From: Zonotrichia leucophrys gambelii
Lineage: Eukaryota; Chordata; Aves; Passeriformes; Passerellidae
Direction of reading: 5' to 3'
Assembly (NCBI RefSeq): GCF_028769735.1
Contig: NC_088171.1
Location: 97,343,412-97,407,411, forward strand
Length of the DNA stretch: 64,000 nt
In this document: in pieces, positions 24,152 through 38,200 of the stretch
How the letters are laid out: every line of letters begins with the position of its first letter
Position numbering within the stretch: position 1 is the stretch's first letter
Notes under the pieces: generated by a model
Seen by the model: only the letters and a program-made list of their open reading frames with translations
Database searches by the model: none
What the model was told of the DNA's origin: nothing
Made by a program: the position numbers and the translations under genes

Positions 24152-24221
24152 TGTGGTATTTTCGGGGTCCCCTGTCTTGGGGAGGAAAGACGAATTTGAC
24201 TCCATGTTCTTAGAAGGCTAG

Positions 24222-24227
24222 TTTATT
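24222..24227 (-). promoter_or_regulatory. LTR polyadenylation signal
   Basis: TTTATT on the plus strand is AATAAA in the LTR's own direction. It is placed 50-80 bases before the LTR 3' end, as expected for the R region. Confidence 0.7.
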
Positions 24228-24324
24228 ATTCTATTCTATTCTATTCTATTCTATTCTATTCTATTCTATTCTATTCTATTCTATTCTATTCTATTCTATT
24301 CTATTCTATTCTATTCTATATTCT
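24228..24324. repeat. (TTCTA)n microsatellite inside the LTR
   Basis: About 19 copies of the pentanucleotide are nearly uninterrupted. They sit just upstream of the polyadenylation signal in LTR orientation, where the related LTR at 44.1 kb has only a short TATAGTTTTAATATAATATA stretch. The array has therefore expanded within the LTR. Confidence 0.95.
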
Positions 24325-24646
24325 AGAATGCTATGCTAAAACTATACTAAAGACTAGAGAAAGGATTCAGATAGAAGGCTAAAAGATAATAATGAAAAAC
24401 TCATGACTCTCCAGAGCCTCAGCACAGCTGGCAGTGACTGGTCATTAAGTTAAAACAATTCACGTGAAACCAATGAAACAATGACCAGTTGGTAAACAAT
24501 GTCCAAACCACATTCCAAAGCAGCAAAACACAGGAGAAGCGAATCAGAGAATTATTGTTTTCATTTTTCTCTGAGGCTTCTTAGCTTCCCAGGAGAAGAA
24601 ATCCTGGCAAAGGGATTTTTCAGAAAATACAACGGCAACAAACATT

Positions 24647-27600
24647 CAAGTAGACCTCATCTAGAGATGCTGAGGATCCAGAACTGACAACAAGGCTTGG
24701 AGAGATCTTTATAAAGCACAATGACCTTGCCGCTCAACCTCACCAAGGCAGAGCAGAAACAAATGTAGGGAGCCATTAATACAAGCTATATCCTTGGACA
24801 GAAGGATTAGGAGTTAAAGTGGGCATGATATTAGACAGTATAAGTCCAGGAAGGCACAGGTGAACAGCTTAGAGTGCAGGTAGGATGAAGGACAGTTGGG
24901 GTGCCTAGATAAAGACAAGAGAGGTCTGGTAGAGATTTTGTTATATGCTTATGGGGTGGTGGTGAGTTATAGAGTTTGGGGTGGTGAGGAATAAGGGAAA
25001 GACAAGACTGAGGGAAGTGAGGGGAAGGAGAGAAGGGAAAGGGGTAATAGATTTGTTGGAGAAAATTTACCCAAAGCCTACAGCTTTGCAACAGTTGTGA
25101 GTACAACCTTGTAGTAGGTAGAAATATCCCCTTGCTAGAGAAATTCAGAGAAAAGCAAAGGTTAGAGCTGGTCTTAGCCTCCCATCTGGGAAGAGATGAC
25201 GGCAGCCCAAAAATGACAGGTAACAGCAGATAAAGAGCTTGAGTAGACAACATGGGCAACCCATAGCAACCATGCTGTTAGAAAGTCTGCTCTTTGAAGA
25301 AATTTTAAAATGCCAGGCAGGTGAGAATAAGGACAAAAAATAAGTTTATGTAGGCATCACAGAAAAAACCCCAAAACAATAGTACTTCTGTTTGCTTGAA
25401 TATTGTCTGCTGTATTCTGGACAGTAGAAGGTCTGAACAAGACTGATACTGAGCTTGTATGACTGTGTGTTTGCGCACACATATGATAACTATGTTCATA
25501 GAACAAAAATACAAAATTAAGTATTAATTGTCACAAAGGACAGAAAAAGTAACAACACATGGAGCATGCTACTCTTTCTTAGCCCAAATTTAATTGAAAA
25601 AGAAGTGTGTAGAAAGTAATGGCTGAAAGCATCAGAAGGACATCATTCCTGGTTTCCGGATTGTCTTGCCACAGACATGGTTAAATGGTAATGAAGAAGG
25701 ATCACAGAGGTGGCAGTTATGCTCTAGTAAATTAAGGAATGAGACATTTTCTATTGCTGTGATTTTTAGTTTTCATAGGAAAGAAACACATTATTGTGAC
25801 TATTTCAAATGAAAAATTTAATATTTATGGATATGCATCACAGATCACTTCAAAAATACAGTTAATTTCTGTGTTACATTTTGAAAGTAATGTGTTTACT
25901 TTTGACAAAGATGTTTTATGCTGTTTAAGTCAGTTTAATTTTTTCTTTATTCAGATGTTCTTGTAAAATTGTTGAAGCATCTCAGAATCTTTACAGAAGA
26001 AATTAGGTATTTCGACTCAATTTTTAAGATGAAATAACACCTAGCTCTTTATCCAGACTTCTGAAAATGTTTCATTTAGCAGTAAAAATTCAGCAAGATG
26101 ACATAACTGCCAGACTTCTCTCTGTGATGTATGAGTTTTCTGTTTGATGCTGCCAAATAAACATAACGAGCAAAGTGGCTCATTAGAATTTTCATCACCA
26201 CCTAGCACCGAAATAGAGAGAATTCTGTTCAGTGAAAATGCAGTTGGCTTTATTGCACTTTTCAGCATCGAGGAAGCAGAGAGAGGAACAAAAGATTCCT
26301 ATTAAGAGCACACAGATAATCTGCAGTTCTATTAAGAGATTAGGCTCCTTGAAACTCAGCAAAATTGCTTCTGAGACTCTGCAACTCAGTGCTTTACGTA
26401 TACTGCCATCTGGCTCAGCACTGTAAGCACAGGGAGAGCTGAAGTAGTGTGTTCTTGTACAAGGATAGGGATTTGTGCTTCTTCGTGTAGCATTTATTTT
26501 CTGTCGTAAAGTTAGTGGTTCAAAACAAGAAGTTCAGTTTTAAAATATGGGTGCCTTAGTGGGTTTTTAGAATCTCTCACTTAGGACTGGATTCAAAGAC
26601 CATTAAAATCAATACAAGGGCTGACTCTCACTGACATTGATAGTCTTCACAGCTCATCTTTGTATCTATACTCAGCTTCAAAGTGTTTCTCAATGAAAGA
26701 GGTTTTTTTTCTTCTTATGTTTTCAGACAGGTACTGGAGCTATATGCTTTTCCAGAAGCTTTTTTGTAAAGAAGTTTCTATGTAATGAGTCCTATAGAAA
26801 TGTACTCGCCAATGATAATACTGCATTCACAAATCATGACATTCTTGAGGTTAACAGAAGTGGTTAGTCCCCATTAAATGCTGAGATAGACTTGAATGAC
26901 TTTGGTACCATTTACTAATAAACAGTATTGAAATATTATTGTATTACTATTATATGGTGATGGGAAATCATTTGATAATATAACTGCTATAAGAAATATG
27001 TTGGTATTTCATATGTATTTCTGCTTCCAGTGTGAGAACTCTTTAGACAGTCTGTCATTTTCATACACAGATGACAGGTGATATCAGAGTGGCTGACTTC
27101 CTGCAAAGTTCAACCTTGGCCGTCTGAGAATTTTATGGGAGACTAGGTGGCTTAAAGCTGTTTCAGTCTGTGACTATTCCTCTTAGACCAGAAAAGGGTA
27201 ATTTTATGGGGTTGCTTTTCAGAGTTAACCTGCATCATCTTTGTGAGAAACTAGCATGAAAAGATTTTGACAGTATATGATTAATGTCATGGGCTGAAGA
27301 AACAAATCAAAATGTGATTTTGCCACTGCTCGTTGTGCCACATTTTAAACTAAGAATGCCAAGTGTAATAAACTGTTATTTTGTTGCTGGATGAAGGTTG
27401 CAGAAGGCCACTGTGTCATCACTATTAAATTTATCAACCAGGGTTCTGCAGGTGGACATTAAATCTCTTGTAATGTCAGCGTGAAACATCCATGATCTAA
27501 TTGGCTTGACTGCAGACACTCCATGTAGCTGCAACTTGGAAAGAAAGGTCAGAATTCAAAGAACAGATGGCAACTGGCTAAAGTAATTAGGTGCTGAAAA

Positions 27601-30600
27601 TCCAATGCTTCTTTACACACTTTGCACAGAATGTTTAATCGGAAGTTTGACCAATGAAAGCAGGAACTCAGCATTTTTTTCCCTTTTCTGACTCCAGGAA
27701 TTCAATTTCTACTAGAAATCTAGCATTAAATGAAAATGAATATAAATTTATAGCATTAAAAATCATTGAATATATTTAGAAAATCTCCTTAATAGGTCAA
27801 GAATCTCGATCTGCAAAAAGCAACCATTTTAATTTAGAATGTTGTTTTCATTATGCAAAATATTCCTGCAGGGAATAGCAGAGATGGAAAATGAATTATT
27901 CTGTTATCATTTGTCCTTAGCACCTTGTTCCTCTGTTCAGATACAACAGATTATGGTTCTGGTTATAGCCACATAGTCAGCAAAATAAATTGTCAAATTA
28001 CTGAGAGAGGAACTAAGTCAGGATAATTTAAGTCAAAATCTCTCTGACCACAATATACCTTAAAACACCAGGGACAACTGGTCATGTTAACACATTGCTT
28101 TGGGCAAAATGGCCTTAACATGGGTAAGTTTACTTAATTTAGCTTACTGGCAATTAATGAAATGTTTATTTATTGATTCAAATATAAAAAAGACATAGTC
28201 TGTTCAATAAATATTTAGGAAGCCTCTTTCATCCCCATTTCCACAGGTTCAGCTCCCATTATTTTTGCTGGATTTTATACTTGAGCCTCCCCCCAGGACC
28301 CAATCATTCAGGGGTGTTTCTGTCCCAGCATGGATTATCCACAGCCAAGGTGGGTACATATTAGACATGATATAGTGCCTTTCACAGTGACTTCGAGAAA
28401 GCTCAGTTTCCACAAGAGGTTTTCAAACAACATTTTTTATTAAAAAAAAGAACATTGAAAGAGCAGCTCGCTGCACAGTTTTGAGCAGGAGCAGAAAATT
28501 TACTCCTTATAGTTTAGATGCCCCTATCACGCAGCCCTTGGCCTACCATTGTCCTGTGATTAATGAAGTGGAAGGCAGAGAGAACAGTGTGAGACAGCAA
28601 TTAATGGCTGCTAAAAAATGCAGGCATGCAGGTTTCATAACACCAAATAAACAAAGCTGTTCAGACTGCACTAATTTGCATTAGAAGTTTTGAGGTAGAT
28701 TTTTACCAGAGACCAATGTATGGCTTTTCTGCTATGACAAATATGTATTTGTCATATGCATTTCAAGGCAGTGTATAGTCACAATCAAACACACCTGACT
28801 GACTCACAAAACCTCAGCAACAGGAAAATTTCAAACTCACATTGTTTTTGTGAAGATGTAACAAAGGGTATCAGATATTCTGATGACTAATCACTTTGTG
28901 TAAATCCATAAGGATTGCACAAATATACAAGACATCTTTTTTTCATGCTTGAGGTTATAAACCTGTAATGAGTTCTGCGTTTTTTATATTTGTTTTGGAT
29001 TTGATAGTGTATTTAAAAACTAACTTAATTTTTTTAAACCCTAAACTTCAGCACAAGAATTGATCAAATTCTTGCAACTTCAAAACCTTTGAGTGTTTTC
29101 TTTATAGCTATTATTCCCTATTGGGAAAGGGAGCATGCATGAACCAAATTCTCATCCCTTTTTCTTTGTTGCTTCTACTCCTGAAATGAAAAAAAAAACA
29201 AAAGAGGATGGAAGAAAGTGGGCATGCAGGAATTTGATAGTTTATGTTATTTTATACTGCATCAATGGGTTTATAGTTATTGCTCACACTCAGCTGAGAG
29301 TGATTCCTGATTACCTTATGCATAAGGGGTGCAGTTCTTGCTTTTTTTACCCTAGTGGATGGCATTGCTTGATCCAACAAATTACAGTGCACCAAATACA
29401 GATTCATTATAGTTGATCTGTAGATAACTTTCTGTTTGTGCATTGAGGCTCAAGGACGTTTCAGCTGATACTTTTGGTTTTCTATGACTTCCCTTATCAA
29501 CACATAAACCCTCACAGTCTTGCCAAAACACTGCTGAAAACTTGGAGAGCTCTACAAAACTCAAAAATGTCTCAAAAATACAGGGAGCAAAGAAGTCAGT
29601 TTGTTTCATACTAAAAACCTATCAGTAACCTCTCATAACACCTAAACTGTGAACTACAGACTTTGACAGACAATTCTTATGGTTCATTCACAGCTTTTGC
29701 TCTTCTTGACATAATCTTACTCAACTTCTTCTAGGTGAGAAATGAGAATTGTTTACTCTTGGAATCTCACTGAAGCTTAACAGTTTAAAAATAACAAAAT
29801 GTTCTTTACTTTTTTAATTAAATTAGAAAAAATGAACACTTAGGAGCAACATTTTGTCTTTTCAATCAATCAGTCACAGTCTCTGGCACATTTTGCATGA
29901 ACATACTTCACACCTCTTTTATTACTTGACTGTGTCTGTCCTTTCTGAAGCTATGTTTTCTTGACAGTGAATACAATCTATCAGTATCATAAACATCATC
30001 AGGAATATGAGAGTCATTCTTGGAATAAAATACATAGGAAAATCAGTCTTCAAATAAGGTTTATAAAGAAGCCAATGATACTAGGTATAACCAGACTACA
30101 ATTAGAAACTTTAGTATTCTCTCCAGTCACAGAATCAGTTTAATCCTTTTCTGGTTATAATAATTATTATCCTAGTCCTTTGGGCCAAATCTTGCAATGA
30201 GGCACTTTTAGGATACATTCACAGTTCTGCAAAACAGAATTAACTGGAAGGAGAGAAAATGAAAAACGTGTGAATATGGAACAGAGGAAAGACTTAGCAG
30301 CTGCTATGATCTAATTCTGTGGTTCAGAATCTACTGTGAACTGTCCAAGTGACATGGTAAATATGAAATTATAAAATTGAATGGTAAGAACCAATTATTT
30401 GGTGCCTCAGTATACTGGCTCTTATATTACTCTACTGATCACCACTTCTTCCTCAAAGCCACGTGGCCCATAAGGTGGGTGCAACAGGTGGCAAATTTCT
30501 TCTGTGGGACACTCATCTTTGATATAAGTTAATTAAATTTATTTCTGGGACAGGCCATTTTCAAAATGCATGAATTAGTATTGCTCCACTGAAATCAGTA

Positions 30601-31164
30601 GAATAATGCTGCTTTGCATAAGTTGCCTGTCCCTAATCTTATCTTTTTCTATGAAATTCCTGATGTTGAATGCATTAGACAAACATTTTATTCATCGGAC
30701 TCATGTATGTTGAAACCCAAGCATATGGAAATAAACAGAAAGCCTGTCAATGACATTCATTCTCTTAGAAAGAAATCCAAGACTAAAGGAGAAAAAATTT
30801 TATTAGTATACTTTTCCATAGGAACACACATACTGGTATTCTGGTTTTGCTTGGTATTGTACATAAAGTACTTTTGAAGAAGGATTATAGACCAAATTGT
30901 TGAAATCCTGATAAGAAGAGATTACCAAATGGTCTTGAATTGTCAGACAGAAGGTATGGAGAAGAGACAGCTTTAAACAAGATTGGAGAGCAGAGGTAGA
31001 AGCTGGGCAAAGAAAAATATGAATAGCAAAAGTGTAATGTGATAAAATGTAAAAAGAAGGAAAAGAGGAAGAAAAAGTCATTATATAATAATTTTAGACT
31101 GTCGGATGGGAGCACTCTTCAGGTAGAAGAATACCACAATACCACTGCTGAAGGATTGAAATAG
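24647..31164. other. Unique AT-rich DNA with one candidate regulatory block
   Basis: Beyond the LTR there is a purine-rich, less AT-rich segment (24640-25300) that I cannot assign. The rest is ordinary unique DNA apart from the block 28440-28800, listed separately. A minus-strand frame of 142 codons at 24831-25259 is the pyrimidine-rich complement of the purine-rich stretch and shows no domain. Confidence 0.5.
28440..28800. promoter_or_regulatory. Candidate conserved non-coding block
   Basis: Several homeodomain-type cores cluster here: GATTAATGAAG near 28558, CAATTAATGGC near 28600, and CTAATTTGCATTAG near 28669-28682, which also has a POU-like half. Downstream, TATGACAAATA (28733-28743) and TATTTGTCATA (28746-28756) form an 11-bp perfect inverted repeat with a 2-nt centre. 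The less AT-rich composition and motif clustering resemble bird conserved enhancers in gene deserts. Nothing in the sequence alone proves conservation. Confidence 0.35.
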
Positions 31165-31250
31165 AGCAGAATCACAGTCTCAGCTAGGCTGGAAAAGACC
31201 TTTGTCATATTCAAGTCCAGCCTATGCCCAACACCACCTTGTCAACTCAA
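31165..31250 (-). mobile_element. CR1 3' tail scrap
   Basis: GGCTGGAAAAGACCTTTGTC, CAAGTCCAGCCTATGCCCAA and ACACCACCTTGTCAA match the last 80 bases of a CR1 3' UTR read on the minus strand. The similarity ends abruptly after GTCAA at 31241-31245. Confidence 0.8.
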
Positions 31251-31433
31251 GGGCTGTCCTGGACTGCCTACTCAGAGGCAGCTGACATTCCATTCCAAAC
31301 TAAGGTAAAAAACCACCAAGCAATCATTTAAAAGTTCTTATTTATGGTACAATGGTTGAAAACTCATAATACATCAGACAGCCTGTGGCAGCAACAATTT
31401 AAACATTTCTGAACAGCCCATGGAGTAAACCTC

Positions 31434-31830
<397 letters not shown>

Positions 31831-32269
31831 AGTAGAATAAATATATAAATATCCAGGTCACCACCCAGGGTTCCAAAGCCATCCCTGGTCCAATTCCTCC
31901 CTATGGTGGGTACCTCCACAGCCCTTCTCAACTGTGCTATTTACAGACTTGCCCTCATGCAGGCACATCTTCTTATTCTCAAACTTTTCAGAAGGGACTT
32001 GGAGGGTCTCAAGATTTCAGTTTCTTTCTCAAAAATAGACTCAAATGCACTGTTGTCTTCAACTTGTTTTTAGCTATAGTTACCCAAGATAAGGAAGCTG
32101 GTCCCAGAAAAGCAGCGTCCTGCCTCCGCAAGATGCTCTTTTCAAACCATACCTTATCTCGTTGGCATGGTAACATTCTCTTCTGCCCGTCTTTGAGACA
32201 TTAAGGGTTTCAGGTTTGCATTAACTATTTCAGGCTTTCATTCTCTCACACCACCCCACGGCTCTAACA
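31831..32269 (-). mobile_element. LTR-like block, family unknown
   Basis: This segment is clearly less AT-rich than its surroundings. On the minus strand it starts with TGTTAGAGCC at 32269, an LTR-like terminus. With the adjoining polypurine tract and 31246-31433 it could form one insertion of about 1 kb: GTCAA occurs at 31241-31245 and again at 32270-32274, directly at both edges. The other terminus would read CTCAAGG on the plus strand, so it is not a canonical CA end. I do not recognise coding sequence. The call is tentative. Confidence 0.4.
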
Positions 32270-32274
32270 GTCAA

Positions 32275-35200
32275 GTTGAATCCTATTAATATTTCCATAA
32301 AACACTCCTTTTAGAAAATGTTCAGTTTTAGTTTTGATCAGCCTTGTAAAGGAACACATTCCTGTTTGCAATTCATAATAAATGAAATAGCATTAGACCT
32401 GACAATGGAATGCAATGACACATCTTCCAGGGGGTTTTGCAACAGACCTTTTGAAGAAAGGTAGTTATTACTTTCAGCATGCATAAATGCTTCAGGTTTC
32501 TGTATCGATGTCATATACTATTTCTACAGGGTATTACTCTTGAACTTTGTAATGGACTGGAGGCAGTTTCACCTTTAATGATTTATGAACTGATGCAATT
32601 GTTGCCTTAAATGTTCTGTTGTCTGCATCTATAAACACTTAAATCACTGCGTTGTCTTGGACTTTTTAGTGACTTGTGAATGCTGCTGTAAAATAGCCCT
32701 TATAGCACAATATATCACAGGAAGGTTACACTGTAACTGCTTCTGTGATTTGTTCTCCACTTCTGAAGAGCTCCAAACTGTCTGCACATCACAGGCAGAG
32801 AAATCCCAGAACAGAGACAAACTCATTCTGGTCTCAGGTGCATTGCAGCCAGGAGTTGCCTTTACACAGCTTGTTATGTTTCCTTAGGGGCATTGGGAAT
32901 GGTTTTCCAAACTGCTGTCTGACTGATGCCTCTCACACAAACTATGGTTTGATTCAGGAAAGCTTAAGGCAAACCTCCCTTATTCAAGGCTTCTATGAAA
33001 GGAAACTCAGTGCAGGTAGCTAGACCAGCCTGTGGTCTGAGAACAGGGAAGTGAGAGTGCATTTAGGTACTCCAGAGAAGTGCAGTTACTTAGTACTGGA
33101 AAATGCATTAAATACCTTTTAAAAGTTATTTTGCAATGTGGAGACTTGCCTAAAGTTCCTATGAAAGAGTATTTTTTTTTTCCTTTTCAACCTTGTGTGA
33201 AGTTCTTTTTCTATGTAAATGCTACATTGCATAAGCATTAAAAAGACTGATGGCAGAAACCCAGAAAAACAGATCTTTGCATAGAGCAATTGTTTTTCTA
33301 TTGCTGAGGTAGAAAATCAATAGTGCATCAAATCTGCTTTGTTCTTGAATCATTAAGGGCTTTGGTTCCAGATGGGTACATAAAAAAATTACTTACCTCA
33401 GCTTGCATGTATATATTACAAAGAAAAGACCAGATTAAGAAGCCTATACTATAAAGTATGTTCATTTTCTACATTATACAGATCAAATCTAATCTAACCC
33501 CAGAAACACTGTCTCATTTTCCATCAGAAATCTGCCCATTTAACAGTGGCATATAATCTGGTATTTATGACTGAAGCACTGTTTTTCTATCATCATTACA
33601 CACTTTAAAATTTACATGATTATAGTAGAGACACTGAGAAGGCTATCCTTAATTTTCTCCAATGCTCCTATACATACTGTCTTTCATAAATATGTCAGAT
33701 GGAGGGACGGAGAATGTAACAGAGAGGCTAGGGTGTTGTAAAACTGAAACTTGATTTTAAATTCATGAGTCTGTGTCCAATTGCTAAAATGTCTGTTTTT
33801 ATCACCTTGGTTAATTCATGGCTGATTTGAAACATCTAACTGGATTTGAATTGTCCAAAGTAATGTACCTGATCTTTAAGGAATAGGCCAGTTCACTGTG
33901 CTAAACTGGGAATTCTGCTGAAGGGACTTATATTTCCAGTCACCATTGTAAGTCTGACCCTAATGTAAAAGTTTCAGTTTTGAAAAAAAAAGGCCTAAAT
34001 ATTTCACTTCTTGTGCATATTTTATGCTTTATTTCTATTGAAACTTAACTGCCATTCTCACCAGTGCTTCTGGTAGTGCTTTTCAACACCCTCAAGCAAA
34101 CTTGCTGAAGGAATTTGCCTCCTGGCTGAGAAGACAGCAGGGGTTTTTTTTATCACATTAGCTGTAGCAAGGGCAACAAGATGGGATCTACTTCTTGTCT
34201 TTTCCAACTGAGACATAAATTTCATTTTCTTACAGACATTCTGTCGGTACTGTTACTCTGCAGTAACAAAATCAGATGTACGCTCTCAGGTCACACAGCT
34301 CTATTTATGCACTACTTGCAATAATAGAGAACACAGTTAGGATTGACTTACCCCTAACATAATCTGCCCAGCAAATGATCTTCCTGCTGGGTACTCTATC
34401 TTTCACATTTCCTGTGATTTAGTGTACAGCAAAGAAAATTATGGTTAGGTTTGCATTCAGACTTCACGCTACAACTTCCAAAGGGTAAAAGAGCTATTGT
34501 TCAACTGAGAAGCAAGAAATTAGTAAGCTGACATTTTATTTTGTGTGTTTGGGTCATCACTTGCATCTCAGAAACCCTTGTATCCCCTTTGAAAAATCTG
34601 GTTTTATAAGAAATCCATATTCTTAAGCATGATACTTTACTGCATCTTAAAGCCTAGCATTTGCAGACACTACAGCTAGTAATGAATAATTGGGAAAGCC
34701 AGTCTGTGTGAGAAAATACAAACACACTTGCAGAAAGGTGAACAAACACATGGGGAGGAGAGGATGGGTCACCACAGGGTATTATGTGAAGGAAGGGAAA
34801 GCCTTGGGGAGGGGGCTGTAAAATCCTTCCACTGAGAATTTTTATGCTTATGTTTATGAAATGTGAATGTTTATTTTTATGAAAAACCCTCCCCTCAAAT
34901 ATGCACATCTTGCCATACTTTCTGACTCCCACTTAATTCTTTTTGAAACTCTAAATTCTCACTAAGATACCCTAGACTCTTCAGACACGCTTCAGATACT
35001 GTTTTCCTTCTTCCCATCTCTTAGACCTGTTGGCAAATCCAGCCTGCTCTAATGATGCTATTAAAATGAAAACAATTGTATGAAAGAATAAAAATTATGA
35101 AGGCATGTATTTGGTTAATGCTCCAGAGAATAGTGCTAGAGGGTGTGCAGTTAGGTCCACTTTTAGTATTTGGATAAATGTCTATCTTTACAAAGATCAC

Positions 35201-38200
35201 AAATTTTCATTAACATCTCATCTTTTACTTTTTTTCTAGGAATAAATTAGTGAAATACAAGGGAAGTTACCAGTCTAAGGACAGTCAGAACAAGAGATCT
35301 TGATTAATAAGCAAATCTTGCAGTAATTTAAAACACAGTTAAAAGGGTATCAGAGAAGTATAGAAACAGAACAGAATTCTGGACTTCCAAATAAAAATTT
35401 ATTTGTATATATTAGTGGATATAGGTCAGTTGGTGCATAGACATAGAAGAGGGTTACACAGGTGCATGTAACAAAGACTTTAGATTGAGCCTTCAAGTAA
35501 CTCAGAATAGAGTCTCATGAATCACTACTGTGTCTGACACATAGGAATTGACATGTCTGTGAAAATACTGTCAGCAATTGTAGCAGAAACATGGGCACAA
35601 CTAATAAAATTATAAGATAAATACTTCACACTTAGAAAATGAAACAATACAAAGGTTTTTTTGCCTGATACTGAGAATCAGAAAAATGTTTTTGCTTGAG
35701 TTGGGAACTGATTAACTCTGTGGATAGTGAAAAAATCCAGTGATTAAAGATAATTTAAAAATTTTTAAATACATTTTTAACTGAAAGACAGAGACATAAC
35801 TCAGGTGTCATGCATCAAGGTTAAAAGCAGCAGTTGATTTCTCCATAAAAGGGAATGAAAACTGCATATCTATGATTCAGCACAGTGAACTGGAGTAGAG
35901 CAGAATGAAGTTGGACCACAGGACAAAGACAGAACAAATGATAATGTAGAGGAAAAATTTTAGGAAACAGGAATACTTATTTCCCTATGCTGAAAGTACA
36001 GCAGGAAGATCAAAAGAGACTCAATACTTGCACAGATAGAGGATGCAGAAATTTCCAGTGAAAGGGAAGATAATTGTAGCATGCTTGCAATCTCTCTCAT
36101 GACCCTCAGGTGGGTAAAGGACTCTCATTACTCTCAAGAAAACTAAGATGCCATTCATTCAACTGTTGTTATTCCAGCTGGGTGCACGTAGTCTGTCAGT
36201 AAGAAAGACAAGAAACAAGAGATGTTATCCCTTTGTGTAGCAATTAACACACAGCAGTGTCACACAGTGCTGACAATACTTAATTATCATACAGGGCCAG
36301 AATATTCTCAGTGCAAGGGAAAAAGATGATCAATAATAATTCAAGTATGCAATGCGTTGCTTTGGAAAACAGTTCAGGTGTAAATGATACAATGGCATCA
36401 GCTCTTAGGAGAAGCAATGCTTGTAAGGAAAAAAGAATTTATTTCCACACTCTCTGTAATGCCTGATCACCTAATCATAATTAGGATCACAAGGTACATG
36501 CACTCCAGACATGCAGAATTTGCCAGATGTAAGCCATTGGAATGAAGATGGAACTGTGCATGCAAATGACTGCATTTGATTCTAAGAGTCCTGTGGAGGA
36601 GCTGTGACATGAAATAGAGATGAGGAAATACTTGACTGCTTACAGGTCTATCATGTAGGTAGCTTTAGCATCTCTTCTTACATGTGTATGGACAAGGAGT
36701 CACAAGTAGGAACAAAAACGAATAAAGACTAGTCGCATCTTGAATAATTTTTCCTTGAAATAACAAAGACAAATGTCATTGGACTTTATACTCTTCTACA
36801 AGAAATCAAATGAACTGCAAGTAAAAGTCAATTATTCCCTTTAATAGTTTGCAAACTTACAATGTGGTAAGTATTTTCACCACATCTGAAGAAGCATGCT
36901 GGACTAGGATGTGCAATGACTGTTCAAGAATTTATGTCATGTTCAACCATATATATGAATAATGAAAGGTGTTCAACAGAAGAAGACAATTTCATTGCAG
37001 TGCATAATATTAAAAGCTTTTGAAGATAACAGGTATTCTAAAGAAACAGCAAAAAAAAATTTGATACACATAAGTGTGTGTTTATGTAAGTATAATGATG
37101 AGGCAAAATGTTAAAGAAATAAAATTTCAGAAATTATGCTGGAGGAATGAATATTTTCACAGCAATAGAGAACACTATATAAGAACTCAGAAATAAATAT
37201 CAGTGGGCCAGGAAGAAACATAGAGTCTACTTTGAGTTCTAGCTGCTGCTTAACTAGGAAAAGATCTCAATGCTGTTAGTGAAGGAGAAAGGGCAGACAA
37301 GGTACAGATATTTCTGGACTGGACCATCTTTCTAATGAGAATATAAAACTTTCACTACTCCTTGACTAATAAGCACACCCAAGTTGTATATTAATAACCT
37401 TTATTGCTCAGAAGAAAAATCTGATTCTTCATGGAAGACTGGCCATTTTGAAAATGGTCGACAGATTTTTAATCTATACTCCAGTTGGCTTTCATTTCAA
37501 AGAGTAATATAAATGACATTGAAAAGTAAAACTTGCTGCTTAATAAGACAAAACAAGCATACCACATCTTCATAATTACTTAGAATAGATCAATTTCAAA
37601 TTCATTCAGGCTATTTGGAGAATTCACAGATTTTAATGTTTTTACAAATGGTGGTAAGATTTCCTCAAAAATGTTTTTCTTATTCAAAAATATTGAGCAG
37701 TTTTGCTTATTTTGCAGCACAGAAACCAATTTCAGAAGAATGTTTTCAAAGTAATTATGAGTTGTGATCAGGAAAATAATTGCCATAGAAAGGAGTTAGG
37801 TTAGAATTAAGCCTTGAAAATAAGGAATTTTATCTGCTGAGCAACTTCTTGGGGTGAGAGAAGCAACTGCAATATTTGAATGGAGGAAATGCTCCAATAT
37901 TGGTGATACTGTTGTGCACTCTGGGCTCTGAATTGTAACCTCAAATTTCAAAGTGATGGATGCCATCTCCTTTGCTCCATATCACTGCATGTTATGCTGC
38001 TTATACACCCATAAAGAGGTAGTGTTAGATTTCAAAAAGTATTACTCTGCTCAGAGTTGGAATGAAGGTAATAAAATACCCTCCTGGGAGGAAGAAGCAA
38101 ATGGAAAGATGCAGATATACTGAATACTTTTAGGACTAAAGTTCAGGACCCAGCAAAAAGGAGCAGAATGACATGGAAAATATCTATGACATGGAAAATA

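Larger units (their letters stand above)
24152..24640 (-). mobile_element. Solo LTR of a passerine endogenous retrovirus
   Basis: On the minus strand the block runs from TGTTGCCG to ACCACA, giving the canonical TG...CA ends. It carries the LTR words TTTTGCTGCTTTGGAATGTG and CCTTCTAAGAACATGGAGTC, which also appear in worn form in the LTR at 44113-44472. An AATAAA polyadenylation signal lies at 24222-24227 on the minus strand. Flanking hexamers AACAGT (24146-24151) and AACATT (24641-24646) differ at one base and are a plausible 6-bp target duplication. No internal retroviral sequence follows, so it is a solo LTR formed by recombination. The family name is not asserted. Confidence 0.88.

Noticed and set aside
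24831..25259. 142-codon minus-strand frame
   Set aside because: Proline/serine/leucine-rich only because the strand is pyrimidine-rich. No domain, and the plus strand is equally unremarkable.
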